Assembly (NCBI RefSeq): GCF_903946935.1
Contig: NZ_CAJAXH010000196.1
Coordinates: 1 to 64,000 of the forward strand
Direction of reading: 5' to 3'
Source of the DNA: an uncultured Thiodictyon sp.
GTDB lineage: Bacteria; Pseudomonadota; Gammaproteobacteria; Chromatiales; Chromatiaceae
Length of the DNA: 64,000 bases
In this document: positions 56,312 to 64,000 of the stretch, piece by piece
Position numbering within the stretch: position 1 is the first letter of the stretch
Layout: the number at the start of each line of letters is the position of its first letter
The notes under the pieces: model-generated
Databases searched by the model: none
What the model was told of the DNA's origin: nothing
The model's input: the letters and a program-made list of their open reading frames with translations, nothing else
Translations under genes and position numbers: made by a program

Positions 56312-57508
56312 ATGACGCCTGTGCGCTTTTCCCACTTCACTGCCAGCAGTTGTCTGGGCTGCGGCCTCGATGCAACGCTGGCGGCATTGCGTGCGCAGCG
56401 TGGCGGTCTTGCCCCGTGCGGATTCGAGGGTGCAGACGACCTGGCAACCTACGTCGGCGAGGTACCGGCGTTGGACGCTGTCGCGTTGCCCACCGAGCTT
56501 GCCGAGTACGAATGCCGCAACAACCGCCTGGCCTTGCTTGGTCTGCAACAGGACGGATTCAGCGGCGCCGTTGCGGCAGCCAGCGCCCGGTATGGCCGAG
56601 GGCGGGTGGGTGTTCTGCTCGGCACCAGTACTGCCGGCATGCTACAGGCCGAGCTGGCCTACGCTCGCCGGGACCCGGACACCGGCGCCCTGCCGGACGA
56701 CTTTATCTATCGCACCACCCACAATACCTATTCGGTCGCCGCTTTCATTCGCGATTATTTTCACCTCGAAGGACCGGCGATGGTCGTCTCCACTGCCTGC
56801 TCGTCGAGCGCCAAGGTATTCGCCTCGGCCGCCCGCCTGCTGGCCGCCGGCGTCATCGACGCCGCTCTCGTGGGTGGGGTGGACTCGCTGTGTCTGACGA
56901 CGTTGTACGGATTTAATTCGCTGGAGTTGCTGTCACCCGCACCCTGCCGGCCGTTTGCTGCTGACCGGCAGGGCCTCTCCATTGGTGAGGCCGCCGCCTT
57001 TGTCCTGTTGGAGCGGCCGGTTGACAGCCTCGACGCCGCTGCGGTGCTGCTGCTCGGCACCGGTGAGTCCAGTGACGCCTATCACATGTCCTCACCCCAT
57101 CCCGACGGTCTTGGCGCTCAACTGGCCATGAGCGCCGCGCTGCGCTCGGCGGGTTTGCAGGCGGCCGACATCGACTATATCAACCTGCACGGTACCGCGA
57201 CGCCGAGCAACGATGCCGCCGAGGGCAAGGCGGTGGCCGCACTGTTCGGCAACCGGACGCCGGCGAGCTCGGTCAAGGGTGCGACCGGGCATACCTTGGG
57301 GGCGGCGGGCGCCTTGGAGGCCGTCATCAGCGCCCTGGCGCTGCAATACGCCTTCCTGCCGGGAGGGGTCAATACGCCGAACCCCGACCCCAATATTCCC
57401 ATTCATTATCTGACCGCCAATCGCACACTGGCGCCGCGTCGGGTGATGACTAATTCATTCGGCTTCGGCGGTACCAATTGCAGCCTGGTGTTGGGGCGCG
57501 CCGGCTGA
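56312..57508 (+). CDS. Beta-ketoacyl synthase (ketosynthase) of the polyene cluster
   Basis: The 398-residue FabF/FabB-like condensing enzyme has the complete catalytic triad: Cys163 in STACSSSAKVF, His293 in NLHGTATPSND and His327 in GATGHTLGAAG. It should condense malonyl-ACP with the hydroxybenzoyl starter and extend the polyene. The adjacent gene is its chain-length-factor partner. The stop and next start are separated by one base. Confidence 0.93.
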   Translation: MTPVRFSHFTASSCLGCGLDATLAALRAQRGGLAPCGFEGADDLATYVGEVPALDAVALPTELAEYECRNNRLALLGLQQDGFSGAVAAASARYGRGRVGVLLGTSTAGMLQAELAYARRDPDTGALPDDFIYRTTHNTYSVAAFIRDYFHLEGPAMVVSTACSSSAKVFASAARLLAAGVIDAALVGGVDSLCLTTLYGFNSLELLSPAPCRPFAADRQGLSIGEAAAFVLLERPVDSLDAAAVLLLGTGESSDAYHMSSPHPDGLGAQLAMSAALRSAGLQAADIDYINLHGTATPSNDAAEGKAVAALFGNRTPASSVKGATGHTLGAAGALEAVISALALQYAFLPGGVNTPNPDPNIPIHYLTANRTLAPRRVMTNSFGFGGTNCSLVLGRAG

Positions 57509-57509
57509 C

Positions 57510-58325
57510 ATGGCATCCCCCACCACCTGCAAGCTCAACGCCTGGATCGACGGCATCGGCCTGTTAGGTCCGGGCCTGGACCAGTGGGCTAGCGCACGGC
57601 CGCTCCTGGCCGGCGCTGCCGACTATGCCCCTCAGCCGGTCGTCGTGCCGCCGCCGATGGCGCTTCCCCCACCCGAGCGCCGCCGCGTCGGCCTGGCCGC
57701 CAAGGTCGCCCTGACCGTGGCGCAAGAGGCCATCGCCGCGGCGCAGGTGGATGCCAGAACGCTGGCCAGCGTGTTCTCATCCTCCGGAGCGGATGGCGAT
57801 AACTGCGATGCCATCTGTCGGGTGTTGGCGTCGGCGGATCGCCACATCTCGCCCACCCGCTTTCACAATTCGGTGCATAACGCCGCGGCCGGCTACTGGG
57901 GCATCGCGTCCGGCGCCATGACCCCGGCCACCGCGCTCTGCGCCTATGACGGCAGCTTTGGGGCGGGTCTGCTGGAGGCGCTCACCCAGATGGCCGTCGA
58001 TGGCGTCGGTACACTGCTGGTGACCTACGAGGCACCTTACCCGGAGCCGCTGCACGCCAAGCGACCCCATCCCGCGGCGTTCGGTCTAGCCCTGGTGTTG
58101 ATGCCGCAACCCGGGCCTCGCTCACTGGCAGCGCTACAAGTCCAGTTGACGCAGGCGCCCTGTGACCGGTTGGCTAATGCGAACCTGGAGGCCTTGCGGC
58201 TCCAGATCCCAGCGGCGCGTGGTCTGCCCCTGTTGCAGGTGCTGGCCCGGGGCCGTGCCGAGCGCGTGGTCCTCGAGTATTTGGACCCGCTCAACCTGGC
58301 CGTGGATGTACTGCCATGCCGCTAG
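57510..58325 (+). CDS. Beta-ketoacyl synthase chain-length factor-like protein
   Basis: The 271-residue protein is shorter than a full ketosynthase and lacks the active-site Cys: the equivalent region reads SPTRFHNSVHNAAAGYWGIA. It keeps FSSSGADGDNCDAICR and the VGTLLVTYEAPYPEPL segment of the family called beta-ketoacyl synthase chain length factor in aryl polyene clusters. It probably forms a heterodimer with the upstream ketosynthase and controls chain length. The TAG stop overlaps the start of the next gene. Confidence 0.88.
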   Translation: MASPTTCKLNAWIDGIGLLGPGLDQWASARPLLAGAADYAPQPVVVPPPMALPPPERRRVGLAAKVALTVAQEAIAAAQVDARTLASVFSSSGADGDNCDAICRVLASADRHISPTRFHNSVHNAAAGYWGIASGAMTPATALCAYDGSFGAGLLEALTQMAVDGVGTLLVTYEAPYPEPLHAKRPHPAAFGLALVLMPQPGPRSLAALQVQLTQAPCDRLANANLEALRLQIPAARGLPLLQVLARGRAERVVLEYLDPLNLAVDVLPCR

Positions 58326-58753
58326 AGCGCGCCTGGCTGTTGGCCCATCTCCCCCACCAGGGCAGCATGTGCCTGCTGGAGCGTATCGATGACTGGAATC
58401 CCCAGGGGATCCGCGGTACGGCGGTGAGCCATCGCGACCTGGATAATCCATTGCGCGCCCACGGCCGACTGGGGGCCGTCTGCGGCATTGAATATGCCGC
58501 CCAGGCGATGGCCGCCCATGGCGCGCTGCTGGCGGGCGCCGATGCGTCGCCCCGCGTTGGCTATCTGGCAAGCGTCCGTGAGGTGCAACTGCATGTAGCG
58601 CGACTGGATGATGGCGACGCGGATCTCAGCGTCGCGGCGGAACTCATCGGCGGCGACGATCGCAGTGCGCTATATAAATTCGATATTTCTGCTCGTGGAC
58701 GGCGGCTTCTGAGCGGTCGTGCCACCGTGGTGCTGAACGGCGGCGCGATATGA
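58316..58753 (+). CDS. Second hotdog 3-hydroxyacyl-ACP dehydratase (ApeP-like)
   Basis: The 145-residue protein starts MPLERAWLLAHLPHQGSMCLLERI, the ApeP-type N-terminus with the catalytic His region HLPHQGSM. It then has CGIEYAAQAMAAHGALLAG, the hotdog central helix with its Glu/Tyr, and a C-terminal sheet. It should dehydrate 3-hydroxyacyl intermediates, together with the dehydratase at 51122. It overlaps the chain-length factor by ten bases and the antiporter gene by four (ATGA). Confidence 0.87.
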   Translation: MPLERAWLLAHLPHQGSMCLLERIDDWNPQGIRGTAVSHRDLDNPLRAHGRLGAVCGIEYAAQAMAAHGALLAGADASPRVGYLASVREVQLHVARLDDGDADLSVAAELIGGDDRSALYKFDISARGRRLLSGRATVVLNGGAI

Positions 58754-60066
58754 CCGCGTCCGGGGGGAGCGCCGCCCTCGCGCAGACTGAGACACTGCTG
58801 TTCTTCACCCTGCTGCAACTCACCGTGATCATTCTGGCCGCCCGCCTAGGCGGGGGGTTTGCGCAGCGGCTGCGGCAGTCACCCGCGGTGGGGGAGATCA
58901 TCGTCGGCATCCTGCTCGGACCCTCACTGTTGGGCCTGCTGGCGCCCGCGGTCTTCGCCTATGTGTTTCGCTCGGCCCCGCCGGCGCCAATGCAAATGTT
59001 TTCGCAGATCGGCTTGATCCTGCTGATGTTTCAGATTGGCCTGGAGTTCGATTTCGCGCATCTGGTGGACCGGCATCACCGCCGCGCCGTGGCCTATGTG
59101 GCCACGGCCAGCATGCTCGCCCCATTCGGCCTCGGCTTCGGCTTCGGGTATGCCACCGCCCCGCTGCTGTCACCCGGTGTCGATCCGCTCGCCGCGGCGC
59201 TCTTTATTGCCACCGCCTTCTCCATCACGGCATTGCCCATCCTCGGGCGCATGATGATCGAATTCAAGATCACCCATCAGCCCATCGGCGTGATCGCCAT
59301 CAGTGCCGCGGCGATCAATGACGTGGTCGGCTGGCTGCTGCTCGCGCTGGTGACCGCACTCGCGCTGGCCCAGTTTGACGCCATGGACTTTGGTCTCAAG
59401 GTGTTGCTGGTCGCCGGGTACTTCTTGACTTGGTGGTTCGTCATGCGACCCCTGTTCAAGCGCCTCATCCGCCTCAGTCAGACCGGTCCGGCGCCGACGG
59501 GCGAGAAGGCCGGGCGTGGCAAGCTCACCCATAATCTACTTGGTATCCTGCTCGCCGGCATCTTCATCTCGGCGATTGCGACCTATCAGATCGGCATCTT
59601 CGCCATCTTCGGCGGTTTCATGATGGGAGCGATCCTGTACGACGAGCACGCGCTGATCGCCGCATGGAAGGAGCGTATCGGCCATTTCGTCATGGTCTTC
59701 TTCCTGCCTATCTTCTTCACCTACACCGGCCTGCGCACCAACGTTGGGAGTCTGGACACGGCTGCCGCTTGGGGTTGGTGCCTATTGCTGATCGCGCTGG
59801 CCACCCTTGGAAAGTTCGGGGGCAGCTATGTTGCGGCGCGCTGGGCCGGGCTATCGCATCAGGAGGGCAAGGTGCTCGGCATCATGATGAACACCCGCGC
59901 CCTGATGGAACTCATCGTCATCAACGTCGGCTACGATTTGGGCGTCATTTCCCAGCAGGTTTTCACCATGCTGGTGCTGATGGCCATTTTCAGTACGCTC
60001 ATCACCACCCCGGGCCTGCGCCGTTGGTTGCCGGCGTTGGGTATCGGCATTTATGCCCGCCGCTGA
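58750..60066 (+). CDS. Cation:proton antiporter (CPA2/Kef type), membrane domain only
   Basis: The 438-residue protein has about twelve membrane segments with the CPA2 signature: LAARLGGGFAQRLRQSPAVGEIIVGILLGPSLLG, FQIGLEFD, FIATAFSITALPILGRMM and AAAINDVVGWLLLALV (the ND pair of the ion site). A C-terminal regulatory RCK/TrkA domain is absent. It is coupled by ATGA to the dehydratase gene, so it is part of the polyene operon. The substrate is probably K+ or Na+ against H+ (inference). Confidence 0.9.
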   Translation: MTASGGSAALAQTETLLFFTLLQLTVIILAARLGGGFAQRLRQSPAVGEIIVGILLGPSLLGLLAPAVFAYVFRSAPPAPMQMFSQIGLILLMFQIGLEFDFAHLVDRHHRRAVAYVATASMLAPFGLGFGFGYATAPLLSPGVDPLAAALFIATAFSITALPILGRMMIEFKITHQPIGVIAISAAAINDVVGWLLLALVTALALAQFDAMDFGLKVLLVAGYFLTWWFVMRPLFKRLIRLSQTGPAPTGEKAGRGKLTHNLLGILLAGIFISAIATYQIGIFAIFGGFMMGAILYDEHALIAAWKERIGHFVMVFFLPIFFTYTGLRTNVGSLDTAAAWGWCLLLIALATLGKFGGSYVAARWAGLSHQEGKVLGIMMNTRALMELIVINVGYDLGVISQQVFTMLVLMAIFSTLITTPGLRRWLPALGIGIYARR

Positions 60067-60080
60067 CCTATTCCGAATGT

Positions 60081-60206
60081 CTCACGCCAAGGCGCCAAGC
60101 TCGCCAAGGACTTTTCAGTCCCTGATCGGTGATTCAACCGATGGGTGAGCTGGACACTCGACACATCGCATGGTCTTTCTTGGCGAGCTTGGCGCCTTGG
60201 CGTGAG
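60081..60206. repeat. Dispersed inverted-repeat element, family A, copy 5
   Basis: The arms CTCACGCCAAGGCGCCAAG.. and ..GCGCCTTGGCGTGAG are perfect inverted copies; the element is 126 bases long. A degenerate extra right arm, CTTGGTGTTCTTGGTGCCTT followed by GGCGTGAG, follows at 60247-60274. It lies between the convergent antiporter and GT2 genes. Confidence 0.9.
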
Positions 60207-60291
60207 CAATTGCCGGATTTAGGGTTATCGACTAATCGATTGTTGCCTTGGTGTTCTTGGTGCCTTGGCGTGAGCCATTCCCCGACTTAGG

Positions 60292-61059
60292 TCATCCCGC
60301 GCGTCGCCACAGGAGTACGGGTAATCGCAGCAGGAAACCCAACAGCAAGCGCGTGTGCATCCAGGTCAGCAGGGCATTGTCGCGCAGATAGTTGAAGTGA
60401 GAAACACCGCCTTGGTCGGCGGGCAGATACTTCACCGGGGCGGGCAGGTCGATGGGGCGCACCCCGCGCCAGCACAGGCGAACCGCTGCCTCGGGATCGA
60501 AATCGAAGCGGCGCATCCACCGTTGGCCATGCATCACTTGACGCAGGGGTGCGATGGGATAGACGCGCAAGCCGTAGAGCGAGTCACCGACGCCCATCCA
60601 CAGCGTTTCCAAGTTTGCGAATGCGTTGGATACCTTGCGGCCATGGACTCGCAACTTGGGCGCGGCGGCATCGAACACCGGCACGCCCAGCACCATAGCC
60701 CCCGGTGTACTCATGGAAGCGGCCATGAAGTCCGGGATGCGCTCCACCGGATGCTGGCCGTCCGCGTCCAGGGTGAGTGCGTGAGTGAAACCGGCGGCCG
60801 CGGCGAGATCGAGCCCATGCAGAATGGCTGCACCCTTGCCGTTGTTTTCGGGTAACGCAAAGACCCGCAGCCCAGCGTCGGTCGCCGCCATGTCCCGCAG
60901 ACCCGCGGCGGTGTCGTCAGTGCTGCCGTCCACGACCACCCAGACGGGTGTCCAGTACCGACGGGCCGCGCGCACCACGTCATAGACCAGCGCACCGGAG
61001 TTGTAGCTGGGGATCAGCACCAGATGGGTGTCGCTGATGTTCAAGTTGGGTGGCATCAT
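60292..61059 (-). CDS. GT2 family glycosyltransferase
   Basis: The 255-residue protein is a GT-A fold glycosyltransferase with VLIPSYNSGALVYDVV, VVVDGSTDDTAAGL, TLDADGQHP (the DxD) and the acceptor loop region GVSHFNYLRDN. Homologues with this layout occur in aryl polyene and other cell-envelope clusters. A short hydrophobic C-terminus (LLLGFLLRLPVLLW) may bind the membrane. It is flanked on both sides by family A repeats (60081-60206 and 61098-61237), which separate it from the rest of the leftward operon. Confidence 0.88.
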   Translation of the reverse strand: MMPPNLNISDTHLVLIPSYNSGALVYDVVRAARRYWTPVWVVVDGSTDDTAAGLRDMAATDAGLRVFALPENNGKGAAILHGLDLAAAAGFTHALTLDADGQHPVERIPDFMAASMSTPGAMVLGVPVFDAAAPKLRVHGRKVSNAFANLETLWMGVGDSLYGLRVYPIAPLRQVMHGQRWMRRFDFDPEAAVRLCWRGVRPIDLPAPVKYLPADQGGVSHFNYLRDNALLTWMHTRLLLGFLLRLPVLLWRRAG

Positions 61060-61097
61060 ACAAAATCCGGCAATTGCTCAGGTCGCCAATTCAATTG

Positions 61098-61237
61098 CTC
61101 ACGCCAAGGCGCCAAGCTCGCCAAGAACGCCACGAGTGCCAATAAAATAAGCTGGCATACCGATCAGTCGTTGAGTGAATGGCGCGGCGCTAATAACACA
61201 CGGAAAAACCTTGGCGAGCTTGGCGCCTTGGCGTGAG
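61098..61237. repeat. Dispersed inverted-repeat element, family A, copy 6
   Basis: The arms CTCACGCCAAGGCGCCAAG.. and ..GCGCCTTGGCGTGAG are perfect over 28 bases; the element is 140 bases long. It lies between the acyltransferase and GT2 genes on the leftward strand. Confidence 0.9.
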
Positions 61238-61254
61238 ACCTGCTCCTTCTGGGA

Positions 61255-62109
61255 TCATGAGTGTCGAGGTCCATCGGATAACTCTTCCGCGGCGCGGCTG
61301 ACGGCCGGCAGCTGACAGTTGTTGCGCAACTCATCAATGAAATAGCGCTCCAGCTCCGCGGTCAACTCACTGGCCTGTTGCGGCGGTGCGAAGCGGCGAC
61401 CCAGCCGGATGCGATAGGTGATCGGAAGCCGGGGGCGGCGCCACAGTGGCCAGCCCTTGCTGAGGTAGGCCGAATCGGTTTCAATGAATACGGTCTGGAT
61501 CGGCACCTGTGCCCGGCTGGCGATGAGCGCGGCCGCCGGCGTGCAGGCGTTGATGGGCCAGCGGGTGGTGCGGGTGCCTTCAGGAAACAGCAACAGATGA
61601 CTGCCGCTTTTCAGTTCAGCGATGGCCTGCTTGATCATGCTGCGTGGTGCGTCGTTGCGGATGTAACCGGCCAGGCGGGCGCCAGCGCCGAAGAAGACGT
61701 TATCGACGATGTCGGCCTTCATGATGCAGGCGATGTTGGGAAGCCGAGACAGGATCAGCAGGGCATCGAGCAGGCCGGGGTGGTTCGGAGCAATCAGCAG
61801 CGGCGGTGTACCCCGCAAGGCATCGAGGGCATGGAGTTCAAAACGGCAAGCACCCATCAGACCCAGGGCGCTGAGGTAGATGCGGCACATCGTCATGCAC
61901 GCCCAACGGCCAAGCGGGGCGGCCCAACGCGTCGGCAAGACATAATAGAGCGGGATCGCCAACAAAGACCAGGCCAGGGTTATTGTGCCGAGTAGCCCCA
62001 GACCGAACCACAGCGCACCGTATTCGTAGGCGCGCTGCCTCCAGCGCCTGACGAATCCCGGCGATGACGTGACATCGCGGGTCCGGGTCTCAACCGGGGG
62101 AAATGGCAT
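61255..62109 (-). CDS. 1-acyl-sn-glycerol-3-phosphate acyltransferase (PlsC) family protein
   Basis: The 284-residue membrane-associated acyltransferase has the HxxxxD motif (H110, D115 in NHPGLLDAL), LLFPEGTR, and two N-terminal hydrophobic segments (about 33-57). The ATG at 62109 gives a start overlapping the 3' end of the chorismatase gene by 20 bases. In the pigment cluster it could attach the polyene acyl chain to a glycerol- or phospholipid-type acceptor (inference). Confidence 0.88.
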   Translation of the reverse strand: MPFPPVETRTRDVTSSPGFVRRWRQRAYEYGALWFGLGLLGTITLAWSLLAIPLYYVLPTRWAAPLGRWACMTMCRIYLSALGLMGACRFELHALDALRGTPPLLIAPNHPGLLDALLILSRLPNIACIMKADIVDNVFFGAGARLAGYIRNDAPRSMIKQAIAELKSGSHLLLFPEGTRTTRWPINACTPAAALIASRAQVPIQTVFIETDSAYLSKGWPLWRRPRLPITYRIRLGRRFAPPQQASELTAELERYFIDELRNNCQLPAVSRAAEELSDGPRHS

Positions 62110-63130
62110 GACCGCCGGAGGCCTCGATCTCGAGGAGCAGGTCCGCGCGGCAGACATCGGCCTGTAAGAACAGGGCCGACACCGGGGCGCCGATGAACTT
62201 CATCAATTCGTGGCGCACGCTGGCCAAGTCACTGGCGTATCGGATATAGACCTTATACGCAAGGTCGCGGAGCTCGAATCCCGCGCCTGGGGCCAGGCGG
62301 TTGGCCTCCGCGACAACCGCGGCGATATTGCGGAGCGATTCGCGCGTTTGCGCCTGCACATCGCCCGCATGCAGGGTCCGATGGCCGACGATGCTGGCCG
62401 TGCCGGAGATGAATAACAGGTCGCGCCCGTGCAGTTTGACCAGCGACGCGCGGGCAAAGGTCGGGCTGCGGGGCCCGTACTGATCGGGATAATTGTAGGC
62501 ACTGATTTGCCTTGGGTTTTCGATGGCCAGCGGCTCCGCCCGGGCCGCCAGCAAGGCGATCTGGAGCGCGGTGCCGGTGCCGCCAAGGGCGCAGGCAGCA
62601 GGGACGTTGCCGATGACGCAACGGCCATGTGAAAGAAACGCATCCTGACGGCCAATATTAAACTGGAGATAACGCTCCAGGTGGTGACTGACTGTGTTGA
62701 TCGCGGGGAAATAGTTCCAGAAGCGCAGGATGGCGTTGTAGCCCAGGGATTCGAGCAGTTCGAAAATGGCCTCGTAGGCGGCTTGGGTCGCGGCCTGCAG
62801 GGGTGTACGGCCATCCCTGGGTGCCACCCCAGCCGGCTCATTACACGTCAGACAGCCGAACAGCAAGGTTTCACCCTGACGGTAGCGGATGCCCTTATAC
62901 TGGCCTGGTGTGAGTCCCTCATGGCTATACCAGACCTCGCAGATTGACTCCGCGGCCCCCAGTGCCGTCATGTCCACCGACAGTAACGGCAGCCCGGCGG
63001 GGACATCGGCAACGGCGGGGTGGAAAAAGCACAGGCCACCGAGCAGGCCGGGCGCGCCGTCACTGGCCTGCAGCACCACCCGCGAAGCGGGCAGGTATCC
63101 CAGCCGCAGGAGGTCTCCGGGCGGCGTCAT
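62090..63130 (-). CDS. FkbO/Hyg5-family chorismatase (XanB2-like), hydroxybenzoate synthase
   Basis: The 346-residue protein belongs to the chorismatase family formerly annotated as pteridine-dependent deoxygenase. Family members hydrolyse chorismate to dihydroxycyclohexadienoate or to 3-/4-hydroxybenzoate; XanB2 of Xanthomonas makes both hydroxybenzoates for xanthomonadin and ubiquinone. Conserved segments are RFWNYFPAIN, LLFISGTASIVGHRTLHAGDV and YKVYIRYASDL with a C-terminal E-rich end. It overlaps the halogenase-like gene (ATGA) and the acyltransferase gene. It should supply the aryl starter for the cluster's AMP-ligase. Confidence 0.9.
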   Translation of the reverse strand: MTPPGDLLRLGYLPASRVVLQASDGAPGLLGGLCFFHPAVADVPAGLPLLSVDMTALGAAESICEVWYSHEGLTPGQYKGIRYRQGETLLFGCLTCNEPAGVAPRDGRTPLQAATQAAYEAIFELLESLGYNAILRFWNYFPAINTVSHHLERYLQFNIGRQDAFLSHGRCVIGNVPAACALGGTGTALQIALLAARAEPLAIENPRQISAYNYPDQYGPRSPTFARASLVKLHGRDLLFISGTASIVGHRTLHAGDVQAQTRESLRNIAAVVAEANRLAPGAGFELRDLAYKVYIRYASDLASVRHELMKFIGAPVSALFLQADVCRADLLLEIEASGGHAISPG

Positions 63131-64000
63131 GGGGAGCCGAACTCTTGCGTGTCCTCAACGTAACGGACATTCAGCTTCCGCTGCCGCCAGGCCATGATCG
63201 TGGACTTCAGGTTGGTCGCGGCCGACAGGTAATAGATCAGCTTGAATGCCAAGATCGAACGCCAGATCGGCGTGTTGCCGAAAATGTCACCGGCCAAGAC
63301 CGACAGCAGCGCCTCCTTGACCCGGAAAATGTTGCGTGGCGCCATAAACAGCTCGCGCATGGTGGGGCTGGTGATGCGGTAGATAAACCAGGAGAATTCC
63401 TTCGGCCCGTGCTTGATGGCACGATCGAACGCCTGCAGGGCGTCGGTCGCCTGGTCCGGATGACGCAGGCACCGATCCGCCGCCGCGGCGCCGGCAAAGG
63501 CGCTTTGCATGGCCAGCATGACGCCGGAAGAGAAGACCGGATCGATGAAGGCGTAGGCATCGCCCAGCAGCAACCAGTTGGCGCCGTGGGTACGGTCGCA
63601 GGTATAGGAAAAATTACCCGTGGCCTCGACCGGCGTCGTCAGTTGCGCACCCTCAAGCCGCTGCGCCAGGGCCGGGCACATTTGGATGAGATCGAGGAAG
63701 AAATCCTTCACCGGCTTGGTGCGGGTCTTCATGTAATAGGGCCAGGTGACGACACCGACGCTGGTGACACCGTCGATGAGTGGAATGAACCAGAACCACC
63801 CATGCGCAAACCAGAAGATGGTGATGTGGCCCTCCTTCTGGCCGGCGTGTCGCTGCGCGCCTTTGAAGTGACCATACAGGGATGAGCTGTTGTGCTTGGG
63901 GTTGCGGTGCTTGGCCTTGAGTTGATTGCCAAGGAAGGTGTCGCGGCCGGAGGCGTCGATGAGGAAGCGGCATTGCCAGGTCTCGGTACGGCCGTCGTCA
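63127..64000 (-). CDS. Flavin-dependent halogenase-like oxidoreductase (5' end beyond window)
   Basis: The frame stays open to the right edge, so the N-terminus with the FAD-binding GxGxxG is not seen. The visible 290 residues include IDASGRDTFLGNQL, GWFWFIPL (the GWxWxIP motif of flavin-dependent halogenases), VTWPYYM and the second FAD site LLLGDAYAFIDPVFSSGVMLAMQSA. Proteins of this kind are encoded in xanthomonadin and aryl polyene clusters. Whether it halogenates or only oxidises is unknown; the Lys of the halogenation site would lie upstream. The stop overlaps the chorismatase start (ATGA). Confidence 0.88.
   Translation of the reverse strand, partial: DDGRTETWQCRFLIDASGRDTFLGNQLKAKHRNPKHNSSSLYGHFKGAQRHAGQKEGHITIFWFAHGWFWFIPLIDGVTSVGVVTWPYYMKTRTKPVKDFFLDLIQMCPALAQRLEGAQLTTPVEATGNFSYTCDRTHGANWLLLGDAYAFIDPVFSSGVMLAMQSAFAGAAAADRCLRHPDQATDALQAFDRAIKHGPKEFSWFIYRITSPTMRELFMAPRNIFRVKEALLSVLAGDIFGNTPIWRSILAFKLIYYLSAATNLKSTIMAWRQRKLNVRYVEDTQEFGSP

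Noticed and set aside
63127-63732. Start of the halogenase-like gene at the internal ATG near 63732
   Set aside because: The frame continues upstream without a stop to the window edge and contains the GWFWFIP motif, so the gene extends beyond the window.

Overview
The window is GC-rich chromosomal DNA from a gammaproteobacterium. The basis is a macromolecular-synthesis block in the classical order rpsU, yqeY, dnaG, rpoD and tRNA-Ile(CAU) with divergent tsaD, a PilY1/minor-pilin operon, ftsK-lolA-rarA, and an aryl-polyene (xanthomonadin-type) pigment cluster. The dispersed inverted repeats would suit a large-genome purple sulfur bacterium (Chromatiaceae), but that placement is inference and needs a similarity search.

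Layout. 1-2.1 kb: an IS630-type transposase tail and a class III fructose-1,6-bisphosphatase. 2.4-10.5 kb: a type I restriction-modification island (hsdM, hsdS, a DUF3800 gene, an unrecognised 166-aa gene, hsdR). hsdR carries two compensating single-base frameshifts, and the island ends in small toxin-antitoxin-like genes (intact antitoxin, truncated PemK/MazF toxin, orphan DUF433 gene). 10.5-16.6 kb: tRNA-Ile2, rpoD, dnaG, yqeY, rpsU and tsaD. 16.6-24.4 kb: an MFS transporter, a two-gene cassette of a double-ATPase KGGVGR/Sll1717-like protein and a small HEPN-like protein (possible defence system), and a SWIM/SNF2 helicase. 24.6-31.8 kb: Fe-S oxidoreductase plus DUF3501, rarA, lolA and ftsK, separated by copies of an inverted-repeat element.

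31.8-43.1 kb: a repeat-rich intergenic region, then a leftward operon that runs in transcription order FG-GAP protein, fimT, pilV, pilW, pilX, pilY1, pilE. It encodes minor pilins and a very cysteine-rich PilY1 tip adhesin. 43.3-48.9 kb: a hypothetical gene, a GT2-GtrA glycosyltransferase, a small metalloprotease-like gene, an MtaB-type methylthiotransferase and a radical SAM protein.

49.4-64 kb: a pigment cluster. The rightward operon is ACP, AMP-ligase, hotdog dehydratase, LpxL-like acyltransferase, LolA-like protein, MMPL exporter, polysaccharide deacetylase, a truncated methyltransferase remnant, ketosynthase, chain-length factor, second dehydratase and a CPA2 antiporter. Facing it leftward are a halogenase-like flavoprotein (running off the window), an FkbO/Hyg5-type chorismatase, a PlsC acyltransferase and a GT2 glycosyltransferase. 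The inferred pathway is: the chorismatase makes a hydroxybenzoate starter from chorismate, the ligase loads it on the ACP, KS/CLF and the dehydratases extend it to a polyene, and the acyltransferases, LolA-like and MMPL proteins move it to the outer membrane. No ketoreductase or thioesterase gene is visible in the window.

Many genes overlap by ATGA or TGATG junctions. Seven regions carry a roughly 126-195 bp inverted-repeat element or fragment with arms beginning CTCACGCCAAGGCGCCAAG, and a second family is built on TTCCCACGCTGGAGCGTGGG.
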